Shown here: piece after piece, positions 44,454 through 54,538 of the stretch
How positions within the stretch are numbered: position 1 is the first letter of the stretch
Layout: each line of letters begins with the position of its first letter
Assembly (NCBI GenBank): GCA_947628795.1
Contig: CANRBF010000010.1
Span: forward strand, 1 to 64,000
Origin: an uncultured Monoglobus sp.
GTDB taxonomy: Bacteria; Bacillota; Clostridia; Monoglobales; Monoglobaceae
Direction: 5' to 3'
Length of the DNA: 64,000 bases
Notes under the pieces: generated by a model
Databases searched by the model: none
Told to the model about the DNA's origin: nothing
The model's input: only the letters and a program-made list of their open reading frames with translations
Position numbers and translations under genes: made by a program

Positions 44454-47400
44454 TTATCTGAGGCCCGAGATCAGCTTGTCAAGCCTTTCGGCCACAGCCG
44501 CTGTCTCGGCTCGGGTCGCGTTGTTTTGCGGCGCGAAGGTACCGTCGTCGTTTCCGTTCAGGATGCCCTGCTCGACGCAGAGCGCTATCGGCTCGCGCGC
44601 CCAATCGGAGATATTTGCCGCGTCGGTGAAGCTCAGCTCGGCTCCGCCCGCGGCCGCGCCCGTTTTGTAGGTTATATAATTCGCCGTCATCTTGGCGATC
44701 TGCTCGCGGGTGATATTATCCTCGGGGCCGAAGTTTCCGTCTCCGTATCCGTCCACAATGCCGTTTTGCGCCGCCCACGCGATATACGGGGCGTAGTACT
44801 CATTTGGAGCCACATCCGCGAATCCGCTGTCCGAAGCCGCGGGTGATACGCCCTCCATGCGGCCCAGAACCGTGGCGTACATTCCGCGCGTCACATTGAG
44901 ATACGGCTCAAAAATTCCGTCTCCCGTTCCGTTCATAATGCCCTTTTCGGCCGCGTAATTAACGCTTTCGAAGAACCAGTCGGAGGGCTGCACATCGGCA
45001 AATCTTGCCGTCTCCGCGCCCGTTGTGTCGGGGGTCTCGATCGGCTGAGCCGAAGCGTCGGGGCCCTGCGCCTCGGTCGGCAGCGGAGTCGCCGCGGTAT
45101 CGGCCGTTGTTCCGAAGGTTCCGCCTCCGAAACCTCCGCCTCCGCTGCTCGAGGGGCGTCTTGTTGGCGTGGGTGATGTTCCGTCTCCCGTGACTGTTAC
45201 CTTTATGTCCTTATATCCTCCGTGGGGCATTATCATGACCTTAAGGGTGGTGTCGCCCTCTCTGAGAGCTTTTAAGGTATTGCCGTTTATCTGCGCCACC
45301 GAGCAGTCGCGCACGGAGTAGTTCACCTCGGCGCCATCGTAATAGTCGCTCTGCGAGAATTCGGTATTAAGCTCAAGGCTCTCACCCTCTTTGAGCGTTA
45401 TTTCGGAAAGGTCCTCGTCGCCGTTGACCTTTATGCTGTATGGGAACTCGAGAGGCAGCTCGAACGCTTCGCCGCTGCCTATGTTGTTGCCCTCGCTGTC
45501 CCTCACTCCGATGTACGCGTTTAAATATCCGCGCTCAAAATCGTCGGCGGGGATATCAAGACGGCCCGAATAGCTCTTTGTCTCGCCCGGCTTCAGCTCT
45601 CCGATCTGCTCCTTGAAATATGGATCGGATGTCTTTCCGCTGTAGTAGATGTCGTTGAAGAGCACGACCACCTCGTCGCTCGGGTTCGAATCGGCGTTTC
45701 CGCTGTTTGTGACGGTGTAGTCGATCTTAAAGCCGTCGGCGTCCTGTGTCAGGTTGTAGTCGGTGATCTCGTAATTCGGTTCTATGTCGATACTGTCGCT
45801 CTGATACTCGAGTATCTGCCCCGTGCCCGTCTCGTTGAGCTCCGCGTACAGCGAAAGGTCGTTTATGCCGTCAAAGCTCTCGGGCATCGTCCACGCAAAC
45901 TCCGCGTGCGAGCTTGACGACGGGGTGATGTGCTCGTTTGACTCTGTGGAGAATAACTTGTCTTTCACTTCTCCGTTGATCATCTCGTATACATCGAGGG
46001 TATAGCCCGACGCGGGCTTGAGGCCCGTGTTCTTGACCTTTAAGGTCACGTCGACCGTCTCGCCCGCCATCGGGTGCTCATCCGAAAGCTCGGTGTCGAC
46101 GGGCTCAAGCGAGCCGACCGTTTCATACTGCGTCGAAACCAGCTTGACGTCCGTGACCGCGACGTCGTCGCTGTTATTATCAAGCTTATACTGATTGTTG
46201 ACGGTCATCAGATTTCCGTTTTGATCGATCACGAGAGCGGGCTCGTCGTTGAACACGCCGCTGTGGGTGAGGCGCACGGCCTCGGACCAGCTTGTGCCGT
46301 TTTCGTCGTTGATCATCGCGGCGGTGTAGACCTCCTGGCAGTTCTCGCCCGCGTCGTTCTTTTCGGGCTGTATCCATACGATGTATATGTTGCCGTCCTC
46401 GTCAACAAACGGCTCGAAGCTGCCGAATGCGGGATTGACGTTCGGGTCCTCGGTATTGCAGTACACAAGACCGATCTTGTGCGTATAATCGGGATCTATG
46501 CCGCCGTCGTCGGTCAGTCCTTCATCAAGCAGTCCGGCAATGCTTATATAGCGTATATCGCTGTTGTTTTCAAGCCAGAATATATACGATCTTATACCGG
46601 CGCTCGCGATATGAGGCATCGAATCGCAGTAATTGTCATTGGTTATTCTTATCGGGTCGTATGTCTTGTGCGTCTCAAAGTCGTATATCTGAACAAACAG
46701 CTCTCTGTCGGCGTTGGTGTCCATGTTGTTGTCCTCGTCGACGGTGTAGGTGTATATTCCCTTTCCGTCATAGCTCGCGGCGTCAAAGTCGATAATGACG
46801 GGGTCGTTCATTCCAAAGTCGTGAATAGGCGAGGACAGGAACCTCTGTCCGCCCCACTCGTCGGTGAGCGTCTGCTTAACGCCGCTGTCGGGCACCTCGC
46901 TGTCGTAATACATATCTCTCAGCCATCTGCCCTGCTCCGCGTCGTAGAGCATGTACATGATCTCGCCCTCGTTGACCGTGGGCGATACCGACTGCTCAAA
47001 ATCGTCGGTCGGCGCGGATTTCAGATAAAATACCGTCATGTCGCCGCTCACGTCATCGTATACTCCGACGGGCGAGCTGTTGAAGTAGTCGTCGTTTGTC
47101 AATTTCTCGACCTCGCCGAGCTCGAGAGTGTTCTTGTCGAGCGTCACGGCGTGAACGTTGAGGCTCTTTAGGTATTCCTTTTCGTTTGTGTACTCCGCGC
47201 CCTCGGCTCTTGACGTCCACGAGATCAGGACCTTATCGCCCGCATCGCATATATCGGGCTCAAAATCGGCCGTGCCGTCGTCGTGTATCATTACAGGCTC
47301 GGACCATGTGTTGTTCTCATAAATGCTGTACATTATCGCGGTCCTGTTTTCATCGTTTCTTTCGGGAATATCGGCCACAAACACGAGCAGCACTTTTCCG

Positions 47401-50400
47401 TTGCCCAGGTTCAAAAGCTGCGGGTCGGCTCTGTCGTATCCGTTCTCCAGCAGCACGCTTGTGCCGTCCTCCTCAAAGGAGCTCGCCGCCTGCACGAGAT
47501 CGCCGTCCGGCAGCCACTCGGACGTTCCCTCGGCTCTGGGCCTCATTACCGCCTGCACGGCGTCCGCGGTCTCCGCCTCGCTGCTCGACGCGTCTTCCTC
47601 GCGCGCTTCCTCAACATCCTTGAAGTATCCGAAGTTCATTTCAAGCAGATTTACCGCGGGTATCGGGATCGAGAACAGCAGCACGTCAAGCTTTACCTTT
47701 ATCGTTGCGTCGAGAGTCAGTCCGTTTTCGTGATATGACGGATAGATATCCTTCACATAGGGGAAATATATATAATCCGCGCCGAAGCTGAGTCCGCCTC
47801 TCACGCCCAAAATTCCGCACAGGCCGACGCCCGCGTATCCGTAAACGTCGCCGTATGCCTGAATAACGATCTGGGGCGAGAAATGCGAGGAGAATGAGTT
47901 GTTCTGATCCTTGATCGAGTTGATCGTCGTTGCCTCGGTGCTGATATCGTCGAGACCGGCCTGCGCGGCCACGGTCAGCTCGCCGTCAACGCCGAAGTAG
48001 ATCGGCACCGCGCCGACCATGAAATACTGAACCAGACTGAAGTCTCCGCTTATTCCGAAGTATAATCCGCCGCCGATGAACACAAGTTCTCTCGTGGCTC
48101 CGGTTATGCCGAAGTCAATATAAACTCCGAATATGGGGCTCAGCCCCCATTCATACATACCTATGGCATTGGTGTTGCCCGCCATCTCTCCGAGATCCTT
48201 GTACATATCGGCGCCTTTTTCCACTTGCTCATGCGATATGTCCGAGCCCGGTATTTCGCGCTTTTCGGACAGCGGAACATATCCGATGCCGAGGCGCTCT
48301 CCGCCGTCGGGCAGACTGGTGAGCGACAGACTGACAGCATCAAGAGCGAAGAACGCGTTTAGCGAGCCGATCAGCGGAAGCTCCATAAAGTTCATGTCTG
48401 TATTAAAGTTTATGTTCTGCGTCACGGGCTTCTGCGGATTTTGCTCCGTGAAGACGTAGCCCGTGTTGATCGGATTGTAGGTCGTCTGCTTAAACGCGTC
48501 GTTGTCCGTCTGGTTTCCGTCCGCGTCGATCGACTTGCCGTTGCCCATGAGCCTGTCGGTCGTGAGTCTGACATACAGCTTGTCGCTGGCATCGTAAAAA
48601 TCAGCGTGGCCCTTGTTGAAGGTGTGGCTCATCTGCCATACCGTTGTGGTCGTTCCGTCGTTGTTGACCGTCTCTTTTATCTTTGTTATGACCGCGCTGT
48701 TGTTGACGCTGTCGGGGTCGGGAGTCGGGCTCGCGGTGGCTTTTGGATCGGGAGTCGCGGTCGAATCCGGGCTTCCGCTTGGCTCGGGCGTGGCTATCGT
48801 GCCGGTTATCGTGGCTTTGACCTTGTTTGATTTGGGGTCGCAGGCCAAAAGGTCGATCTCCTTGACATTCTCTTTGTGCTCATTTCCGTCCGAGTCGGTG
48901 TAGGACGCGTTGTCGTTGTTGACGGTGATCGTGAAGGTCTCAAAATCGTCGTCGCTTATCTCGACCGTGTTGAGCTCGTTCTGATTTCCGTTTTCATCGG
49001 TTTCCACAAACGCGCTTATATGCGGGACAGTCACGTCGGACGCGTTGACATGGACCGCTTTCACCGACGATTCATAAGCGGTGACCGCGCTCTCGTCCTG
49101 TCCGAATTCCGATATCTTTGTATTGTCAAGGACCGCCGAGCCGTATGTCGTATTGCCCGAGGCCGTCACTTTAAAAATAACGCTGCATCCGTTAATGCCG
49201 GAAATGGCGGTGGTGCTGAAATTGCCGTCGTTGTCCGACAGTCCGTAGTTGTACGGGTCTATATATATGTAGGCTCCGCTCGCGGGCAGGTACGCGCTGT
49301 CCGATGACGAACCGTTTAAGGGCTGATCCGAATACGCGACGCTGCCGGTCAAAACATAGCGCATGTCGTCCGCTTTCTCGCAGGTCAGATATATTATGTT
49401 TTTCTCCGGGTCGTTGGTCGCGTCGAAATAGAACGTGTTTTGCGCGTACCGCGCCGTGCCCGTGCCTGTCGGCCGCCATACCGAGATATATCCGTCCCGG
49501 GCGGGCGCCGCCGTCATTTCGTAATATTCCTCGAACACGGTGCCGCTCGCCGCCATGTATTCCATATAATCTCCGGTATCGGTGCTCGTGTTCGCGAATA
49601 TTCCCGTGTTTGTGTCGAACATATTAAGATCGCTCTTGGCCACTCTGACGGTTATCTGATTGTCCTGCCTGGTGTAGTAGGGCGTAACGTCTATTTGGTC
49701 GCAGTCGTCAAAATATGTGCAGTAATTCGTGAGACTGCCGTCCGGGTTTTCGTCGTATTTTCTCAGGACGTCGCCGGGATTGGTATCTCCCGCAGTCACG
49801 AGCTGTATTCTGTCGGAGGTATACATATCGGGGTCCTTTATGGTCTGAGTAAACCTTATGGTGTCGCCCTTGTGGTATGTGTACGAGCCGTCGCTGTTCG
49901 GCTGAACGTTTCCGCTCAGCGTGACCTCGCCTATATTGAGCGGGTCCGCGTGCACGTTTACGGTCACGTTTACATAGCCGAGCTCGGGCTGCACGCTGAA
50001 TATGCCCTTTTGGCCTCTCGAGTTGTCGTCCTTAATATTCTCAAAATCAATATAATCTAAGTAATCTTTCACGAGATCCTCGGTGAGCTTGACCGTCGCC
50101 GATCTTGTTCCGAGGCCGCTGATATACTTCTTGTCTATGGAGGTCGATTTGTTTGCTTTGTTGTTTATGATCTTAATGCCCGTTATGCACGAGTATGTGC
50201 CCGAGGTGGTGAGGGTGATGGAGTTGCTTCCGTCCTTGGCAAACCTTACGATCTTATTTTGCTCGTCCGCGCCGCTGAGCGAGACATTTGTCGCGTCCAC
50301 GACATTTTTGAGCTCCGTGTTGTCCTTGTAGGTTCCGTCGCCGTCAAGGAATTTAAGCCGATCGGGACCCTCGAGCGTGATGTCAAACGGTTTTAATATG

Positions 50401-52208
50401 GGGGATGCCGAGTATATTTTCAGATCTTTGGCGTTGCCGTATGAACCTAAGTCGTAAACCGACTCTGCCATAAATGAAGAAAAATCAGCCTGTTGAAACA
50501 CATCTATTTTTTGTTGGTTCCATACACCGCCGTTGCTATAGACGTTCTGGTCACTATTGTCATCGGCACTGTAAAAATCAAAACCTGCCGCGCCGTTGCC
50601 GCTGCACGAGCAGTCAAACTCAATACCGTTATAAGTATAGTGCCTGGGTATATCCCATGTTGCTTTTGAATATACCTCATGTATATGGTCGGTAATAGTG
50701 ACCCACCAATGATCGTCGGCAGATACTTCGTATTGAGTATTTTTACCGCCAAAGGTTCCCACCGATCCTATGCTTGCCCAATTCATTTCGGTGGATTTGG
50801 GCTTCGAAAGGTCGAGCGCGTCGAGAACCACAACGTCGTCATCGTCGGCGGCCTTCGCCGCTGTGACCTCGCCGTCAGCCTCGTTTTCTATCTCGCTTTC
50901 CGTCTCGTTTTCGAAGGAATAGCTCTCGCTGCCCGCGGGGATAATTCCGCGCGCGGTCGAGTTCCCGCCGATAACGCAGCCATTCGGCTCGGAGAGCGTG
51001 ATGTTAAAGTCGGCGTCTTCGCCTATATATTCGCTCCTTATCGGTATGTTGATCGTGCGCCGCGTCACGCCGTAGGGGAATGCCGCCTCGGTGTCGACCC
51101 GAGAATAGTCGCGGCCTGCCGCCGCGGTGCCGTCCGAGGTGGAAACCTTGAGCGCGACCATCTGATTTAACGCCCCGCTCCTTTCAAGCGTGACCTTTAT
51201 GTATCCGTCCTCGGGATAATACTCCGAGCTTCCGAACGAGATCACGGCGGGCTCCTGCTCCTCGTCGTCCTTGATCGTGACGGTGACGCCCTTCATGTCG
51301 CTTATCACGGCGCTCTCGGTTATGGGGAAAAGAGCCGCCATGAACATTCTGTCGCCGTCGCCGCTTAGGTTGTCGTTCGGGATGATCTCTATGTACTTTT
51401 CGCTCTCTCCCTCGGCAAAATCGAGGGGGAGGTAGGCGCTCTCCATCTCAAGCGAAAGCGCGGACAGCATGTCGTCGGCGAGCTGCTCCACGCTTCCTCC
51501 GCCGTCCATCGGCGTCTTGTCGGACTCAAGGCCCGTCGCCAGGCTCTTGGCGGCTTTGAGGCTCATTGCCGCGGCCTCTGTTCCGTCGGCTTCCGAATCG
51601 GCCGCTCCGTCGCTCGGCTCATCGACCGCCTCGGGCTCTTCCGAGACCTCGGGCTCGGCGGATGCCTCGGCGTCCTGCTCGCTCAAAGCGTCGCCCAAAT
51701 AGTTTCCGAGTTTTTGGGCGTCCTCGGTATAAAGCTCGTTCGCCGTTTGCTCGTCGAGCTTCTCGCCGTCCACCAAAGTGTCGGTGTCGTTCCGCTCCTC
51801 GATCGAGTCGGAGTTTTCGATGATCTCCTCAAGCAGCGACTTGCTTTTCCGCGCGTTTTTAACGCCCTCCGAAAAAGCGCCGCCGCCAAGCACCTTGACC
51901 TTGTAGTCTGTCCCGTATCTCGCGGTGATGTCCGTCATGTTAAGGCGCATCGAGGCCTCGGGCAGATCATCGCCGCCTCTCGCTACCTTAAAGATATAGG
52001 ACGCGTTCGCGTTCTCGTCGATCTCGGCGTTTGAGACCGACACGTAAAATGCGCCGCTTGAAACAATTTCATCCGCCACATCGTCCTCGGGCAGATAGAG
52101 CGGGTCGCCCGCGGCGAACACCGGGATCTGCAGCGAGCACACGAGCATAGCGAAAACAAGCGCCGCGCTTAAAATGCTTTTGAATTTCCGTTTGATGCTG
52201 ATCTTCAT
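44454..52208 (-). CDS. Large S-layer-anchored surface protein (Calx-beta-like, propeller-like, CARDB, SLH)
   Basis: 2,584 aa in one frame. The signal peptide (1-32) ends VFAAGD, after a GGAGG ribosome site. The order is: an acidic Ala/Glu-rich segment (~130-220); a Calx-beta-like domain (~323-427, KVTLERSGALNQMVALKVST); several beta-rich regions; a carboxypeptidase-regulatory-like module near 973 (YIYIDPYNYGLSDNDGNF); a Pro/Thr linker (~1138-1167); a Gly- and aromatic-rich beta region (~1330-1560); a sialidase/propeller-like region (~1590-2003, with NTWSEPVMIHDDG and WSEAVRLTHSG); a CARDB-like domain (~2027-2137); a Ser/Gly hinge; three SLH domains (~2402-2583). No catalytic residues are assigned. 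SLH anchoring places it on the cell surface. It is followed by the anchorless giant gene, which it might hold at the surface. Confidence 0.88.
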   Translation of the reverse strand: MKISIKRKFKSILSAALVFAMLVCSLQIPVFAAGDPLYLPEDDVADEIVSSGAFYVSVSNAEIDENANASYIFKVARGGDDLPEASMRLNMTDITARYGTDYKVKVLGGGAFSEGVKNARKSKSLLEEIIENSDSIEERNDTDTLVDGEKLDEQTANELYTEDAQKLGNYLGDALSEQDAEASAEPEVSEEPEAVDEPSDGAADSEADGTEAAAMSLKAAKSLATGLESDKTPMDGGGSVEQLADDMLSALSLEMESAYLPLDFAEGESEKYIEIIPNDNLSGDGDRMFMAALFPITESAVISDMKGVTVTIKDDEEQEPAVISFGSSEYYPEDGYIKVTLERSGALNQMVALKVSTSDGTAAAGRDYSRVDTEAAFPYGVTRRTINIPIRSEYIGEDADFNITLSEPNGCVIGGNSTARGIIPAGSESYSFENETESEIENEADGEVTAAKAADDDDVVVLDALDLSKPKSTEMNWASIGSVGTFGGKNTQYEVSADDHWWVTITDHIHEVYSKATWDIPRHYTYNGIEFDCSCSGNGAAGFDFYSADDNSDQNVYSNGGVWNQQKIDVFQQADFSSFMAESVYDLGSYGNAKDLKIYSASPILKPFDITLEGPDRLKFLDGDGTYKDNTELKNVVDATNVSLSGADEQNKIVRFAKDGSNSITLTTSGTYSCITGIKIINNKANKSTSIDKKYISGLGTRSATVKLTEDLVKDYLDYIDFENIKDDNSRGQKGIFSVQPELGYVNVTVNVHADPLNIGEVTLSGNVQPNSDGSYTYHKGDTIRFTQTIKDPDMYTSDRIQLVTAGDTNPGDVLRKYDENPDGSLTNYCTYFDDCDQIDVTPYYTRQDNQITVRVAKSDLNMFDTNTGIFANTSTDTGDYMEYMAASGTVFEEYYEMTAAPARDGYISVWRPTGTGTARYAQNTFYFDATNDPEKNIIYLTCEKADDMRYVLTGSVAYSDQPLNGSSSDSAYLPASGAYIYIDPYNYGLSDNDGNFSTTAISGINGCSVIFKVTASGNTTYGSAVLDNTKISEFGQDESAVTAYESSVKAVHVNASDVTVPHISAFVETDENGNQNELNTVEISDDDFETFTITVNNDNASYTDSDGNEHKENVKEIDLLACDPKSNKVKATITGTIATPEPSGSPDSTATPDPKATASPTPDPDSVNNSAVITKIKETVNNDGTTTTVWQMSHTFNKGHADFYDASDKLYVRLTTDRLMGNGKSIDADGNQTDNDAFKQTTYNPINTGYVFTEQNPQKPVTQNINFNTDMNFMELPLIGSLNAFFALDAVSLSLTSLPDGGERLGIGYVPLSEKREIPGSDISHEQVEKGADMYKDLGEMAGNTNAIGMYEWGLSPIFGVYIDFGITGATRELVFIGGGLYFGISGDFSLVQYFMVGAVPIYFGVDGELTVAAQAGLDDISTEATTINSIKDQNNSFSSHFSPQIVIQAYGDVYGYAGVGLCGILGVRGGLSFGADYIYFPYVKDIYPSYHENGLTLDATIKVKLDVLLFSIPIPAVNLLEMNFGYFKDVEEAREEDASSSEAETADAVQAVMRPRAEGTSEWLPDGDLVQAASSFEEDGTSVLLENGYDRADPQLLNLGNGKVLLVFVADIPERNDENRTAIMYSIYENNTWSEPVMIHDDGTADFEPDICDAGDKVLISWTSRAEGAEYTNEKEYLKSLNVHAVTLDKNTLELGEVEKLTNDDYFNSSPVGVYDDVSGDMTVFYLKSAPTDDFEQSVSPTVNEGEIMYMLYDAEQGRWLRDMYYDSEVPDSGVKQTLTDEWGGQRFLSSPIHDFGMNDPVIIDFDAASYDGKGIYTYTVDEDNNMDTNADRELFVQIYDFETHKTYDPIRITNDNYCDSMPHIASAGIRSYIFWLENNSDIRYISIAGLLDEGLTDDGGIDPDYTHKIGLVYCNTEDPNVNPAFGSFEPFVDEDGNIYIVWIQPEKNDAGENCQEVYTAAMINDENGTSWSEAVRLTHSGVFNDEPALVIDQNGNLMTVNNQYKLDNNSDDVAVTDVKLVSTQYETVGSLEPVDTELSDEHPMAGETVDVTLKVKNTGLKPASGYTLDVYEMINGEVKDKLFSTESNEHITPSSSSHAEFAWTMPESFDGINDLSLYAELNETGTGQILEYQSDSIDIEPNYEITDYNLTQDADGFKIDYTVTNSGNADSNPSDEVVVLFNDIYYSGKTSDPYFKEQIGELKPGETKSYSGRLDIPADDFERGYLNAYIGVRDSEGNNIGSGEAFELPLEFPYSIKVNGDEDLSEITLKEGESLELNTEFSQSDYYDGAEVNYSVRDCSVAQINGNTLKALREGDTTLKVMIMPHGGYKDIKVTVTGDGTSPTPTRRPSSSGGGGFGGGTFGTTADTAATPLPTEAQGPDASAQPIETPDTTGAETARFADVQPSDWFFESVNYAAEKGIMNGTGDGIFEPYLNVTRGMYATVLGRMEGVSPAASDSGFADVAPNEYYAPYIAWAAQNGIVDGYGDGNFGPEDNITREQIAKMTANYITYKTGAAAGGAELSFTDAANISDWAREPIALCVEQGILNGNDDGTFAPQNNATRAETAAVAERLDKLISGLR

Positions 52209-52411
52209 ATGTCATGCCTCCTGATATATAAATTTAATTAATTTACACCCTGATAAATTAAAACATATCTTTCCCATAATATTTGTCTATAATTATATCA
52301 CAAATTTTCAAGAATTTCACCACTTCAAAGCTGTCGTTCACGCATTTAAACATGACTTTTACGACCACTTCCGGAGCCGCGCTCCGCAAAACGTAAATTA
52401 AGTAAAAATAT
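52209..52411. other. Upstream region of the 2,584-aa gene; no gene seen
   Basis: AT-rich. A possible minus-strand promoter (TTGTGA, 16 nt, TATTAT) lies near 52283-52310, but it is weak. No open frame with a start and ribosome site is seen. Confidence 0.4.
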
Positions 52412-52448
52412 TCAAAATAAAACGCTATCCCGCAAAACCGGGATAACG
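52412..52448 (-). terminator. Terminator of the DUF262 operon
   Basis: The stem CGTTATCCCG / CGGGATAGCG (52448-52439 and 52432-52423, near perfect) is followed on the minus strand by TTTTATTTT, about 90 nt after the second DUF262 gene's stop. Confidence 0.85.
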
Positions 52449-52540
52449 CCTTTTACTACTCGAGTTGCCTCCTATCCAATTTCAATAAATATCGCCGTCA
52501 GTTAACAGTTCGCCTATATGCGCGCGGGGTTCACCCGGGG

Positions 52541-54538
52541 TCAGGTTATTTTTTGGCTGCCTTTTAGGTCGGATGGTCTTTTGTTTTTGAGCAGGTAGCA
52601 GCATGAGCGGTCCTTCGGGACAGCGATGTATTTGGTTTCACACTCGCTCAGCAGACCGCTTTCTTTTATCAGTCTGTATTGCCAGTTTTCCATATCTTTC
52701 GGCTTTTGGAAATCCGAAATGATGTCGGCGTAACTTTTGCGCATCAAGAGAAGCAGCAGCTTTTTGAAATATATTTTGAATTTGTCTGTTTCAATAAAGC
52801 GTTCGATCTCTCTGAACAGAGGGAACAGCTTGTGCTTATCCGCCTCTCCCGCGTTCCAGTACGACCACCAATAGTCATAAAACCGATACTTGCCGTCCGC
52901 TTCTATCGTGAGCATGGATCTTCGCAGCATGTCAAATTCCTTGTCATTGTTATCAAGGTCCTTGTTAAAATATTTTTCAAACACTTTTTGGATATCGGCG
53001 AGCAAATCAAAATCGATCTCGTCAATATCACCCTTGCAGCCCGCACATTCCAGCGCGAAACCGATCTTTCCGCGCAAAAGCTCGTTATCCTCGGTTTTGA
53101 ATATCAAGGTTTTGCGGGTCGGCACCCGATCTATTATCTTCGCTTTCAGGATCTCCTCTTTGACCTGCTGCCGCGCAAAAGACGAGGCGACCTCCGCGGA
53201 GCGCAAATATTCATATATATCGCCGCTGCCCGCCGCGAGCTCGCTTATCAGATTCATTGCTCCCGAAAAGCTCTCGGGGCTTCTGACGATGTCGTTCCTT
53301 TTTCCTTCCGGTGTTATATCCGCGCGGGAAAGTATGTTGCGCGTGACCCTCATCCACTCGTTGTATTTTTCGGGATCCGCGTCTTTGTTCCTGAGCAGGT
53401 ACTCCGTTTGGGCGTAGAACAGTATTTTATGACTGTAGGAGGTCTTGGTTTTGTCACCTCTTAAGATTTGATCCGTCAGACTATTTTCGGGATTGTCGGG
53501 GGCGTGCCTCCACATATCAATATCAAGCCGCGGCACACCGCCGTTTTTCATAAGGCGGCTGTACAGCTCATACACGCTGTATATATAGTTAAACGTGTCC
53601 TCGTCTATATATTTTATCAGCGCCCTGAGCGAGTTATTCTCGTTGAGCTTTCTGATAATATCCGCGCGCTCCTCGCCTTTAAGCCGCGTTCCCGTGGCCA
53701 GCTTTGCCATCACCAGCGTCGTGATCAGATTCATGTGGGCGTTGTCCACGGAGTTGTCTTTCCTGAAATTATTCCAAAGGAAGTCGGTCCACAGAGTGTC
53801 GATCTTATAGGAGAATTTATCGGTCTCCGCTCGGCCGCTTTCCCAGTTGTTCTTCATGGATTTATCCTGAAGCTCAGCCTTTAAATTCTCAAACGGCGTG
53901 AGGATCCTTCCGCGGGCGTTCATTTTTATATACAGATCGTCCGACAGACCGAAATCTTTCAATCTCAGCAAATGAAACGTTACGCCGCTGTTTTTGACCA
54001 GCTTGTCCCATAAGCCGTCTATATCGCCCATAATCGAATGTATCATGTCGATCGAGTTGAGCATGGCTTTTATCGTCGGGTCGTGCTTCCATGATATAAA
54101 AAACCATTTTGAGTCGCAGATCAGATCGCTGATCGACTCGATCCCGTCCGTGATGTTCAAATCGTTGTCCGCCAAAGCCTCGCAAAAGCGGCGCGACGAC
54201 AGCCGCGTTTCGTATGAAAATTTTTTCAGAGTTTCTTTTATGGCCGCGTCCCCGCTTTTTTCCTTCGCGTAAGCGTACCAGTGGAGCAAAAACAGCGTGG
54301 TCAGCCTTTGCTGTCCGTCAAGGGGTTGAAAAACCTTGTCGTCCGAGCTTATGTCTCCGTATATAAAATCCAAATTGATGGGGACGCCGCTTACCAAGCT
54401 GTTTTTTATGGCGGTGAGAAAATTTTCGCATATTTCCGCGTTCTTTTTCCGCCCCTGGGCATAATCCCGCTGGATAATGGGGATCTCTATTCGGTATTCG
54501 CTTAATAATTCATAAAAAGAGCAGTTTATGTTGTTCAT
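52541..54538 (-). CDS. DUF262 domain protein, second gene of the pair
   Basis: 665 aa. The DUF262 (GmrSD N-terminal, ParB-like) domain shows IPIIQRDYAQGR (residues ~19-30) and the nucleotide-binding DGQQRLTTLFLLHWY motif at 74-88. A helical middle follows. The C-terminal ~200 residues have CAGC near the middle and end in YIAVPKDRSCCYLL; I see no DUF1524 H-N-H. It starts 4 nt inside the upstream DUF262-DUF1524 gene (ATGA overlap), so the two are translationally coupled and probably act together. DUF262 proteins hydrolyse nucleotides to license cutting of modified DNA in GmrSD/BrxU/SspE-type defence. Confidence 0.88.
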   Translation of the reverse strand: MNNINCSFYELLSEYRIEIPIIQRDYAQGRKKNAEICENFLTAIKNSLVSGVPINLDFIYGDISSDDKVFQPLDGQQRLTTLFLLHWYAYAKEKSGDAAIKETLKKFSYETRLSSRRFCEALADNDLNITDGIESISDLICDSKWFFISWKHDPTIKAMLNSIDMIHSIMGDIDGLWDKLVKNSGVTFHLLRLKDFGLSDDLYIKMNARGRILTPFENLKAELQDKSMKNNWESGRAETDKFSYKIDTLWTDFLWNNFRKDNSVDNAHMNLITTLVMAKLATGTRLKGEERADIIRKLNENNSLRALIKYIDEDTFNYIYSVYELYSRLMKNGGVPRLDIDMWRHAPDNPENSLTDQILRGDKTKTSYSHKILFYAQTEYLLRNKDADPEKYNEWMRVTRNILSRADITPEGKRNDIVRSPESFSGAMNLISELAAGSGDIYEYLRSAEVASSFARQQVKEEILKAKIIDRVPTRKTLIFKTEDNELLRGKIGFALECAGCKGDIDEIDFDLLADIQKVFEKYFNKDLDNNDKEFDMLRRSMLTIEADGKYRFYDYWWSYWNAGEADKHKLFPLFREIERFIETDKFKIYFKKLLLLLMRKSYADIISDFQKPKDMENWQYRLIKESGLLSECETKYIAVPKDRSCCYLLKNKRPSDLKGSQKIT

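Noticed and set aside
46074..47171. 365-codon plus-strand frame inside the 2,584-aa gene
   Set aside because: Val/Arg/His-rich shadow of the propeller-like and CARDB-like region; no start signal.
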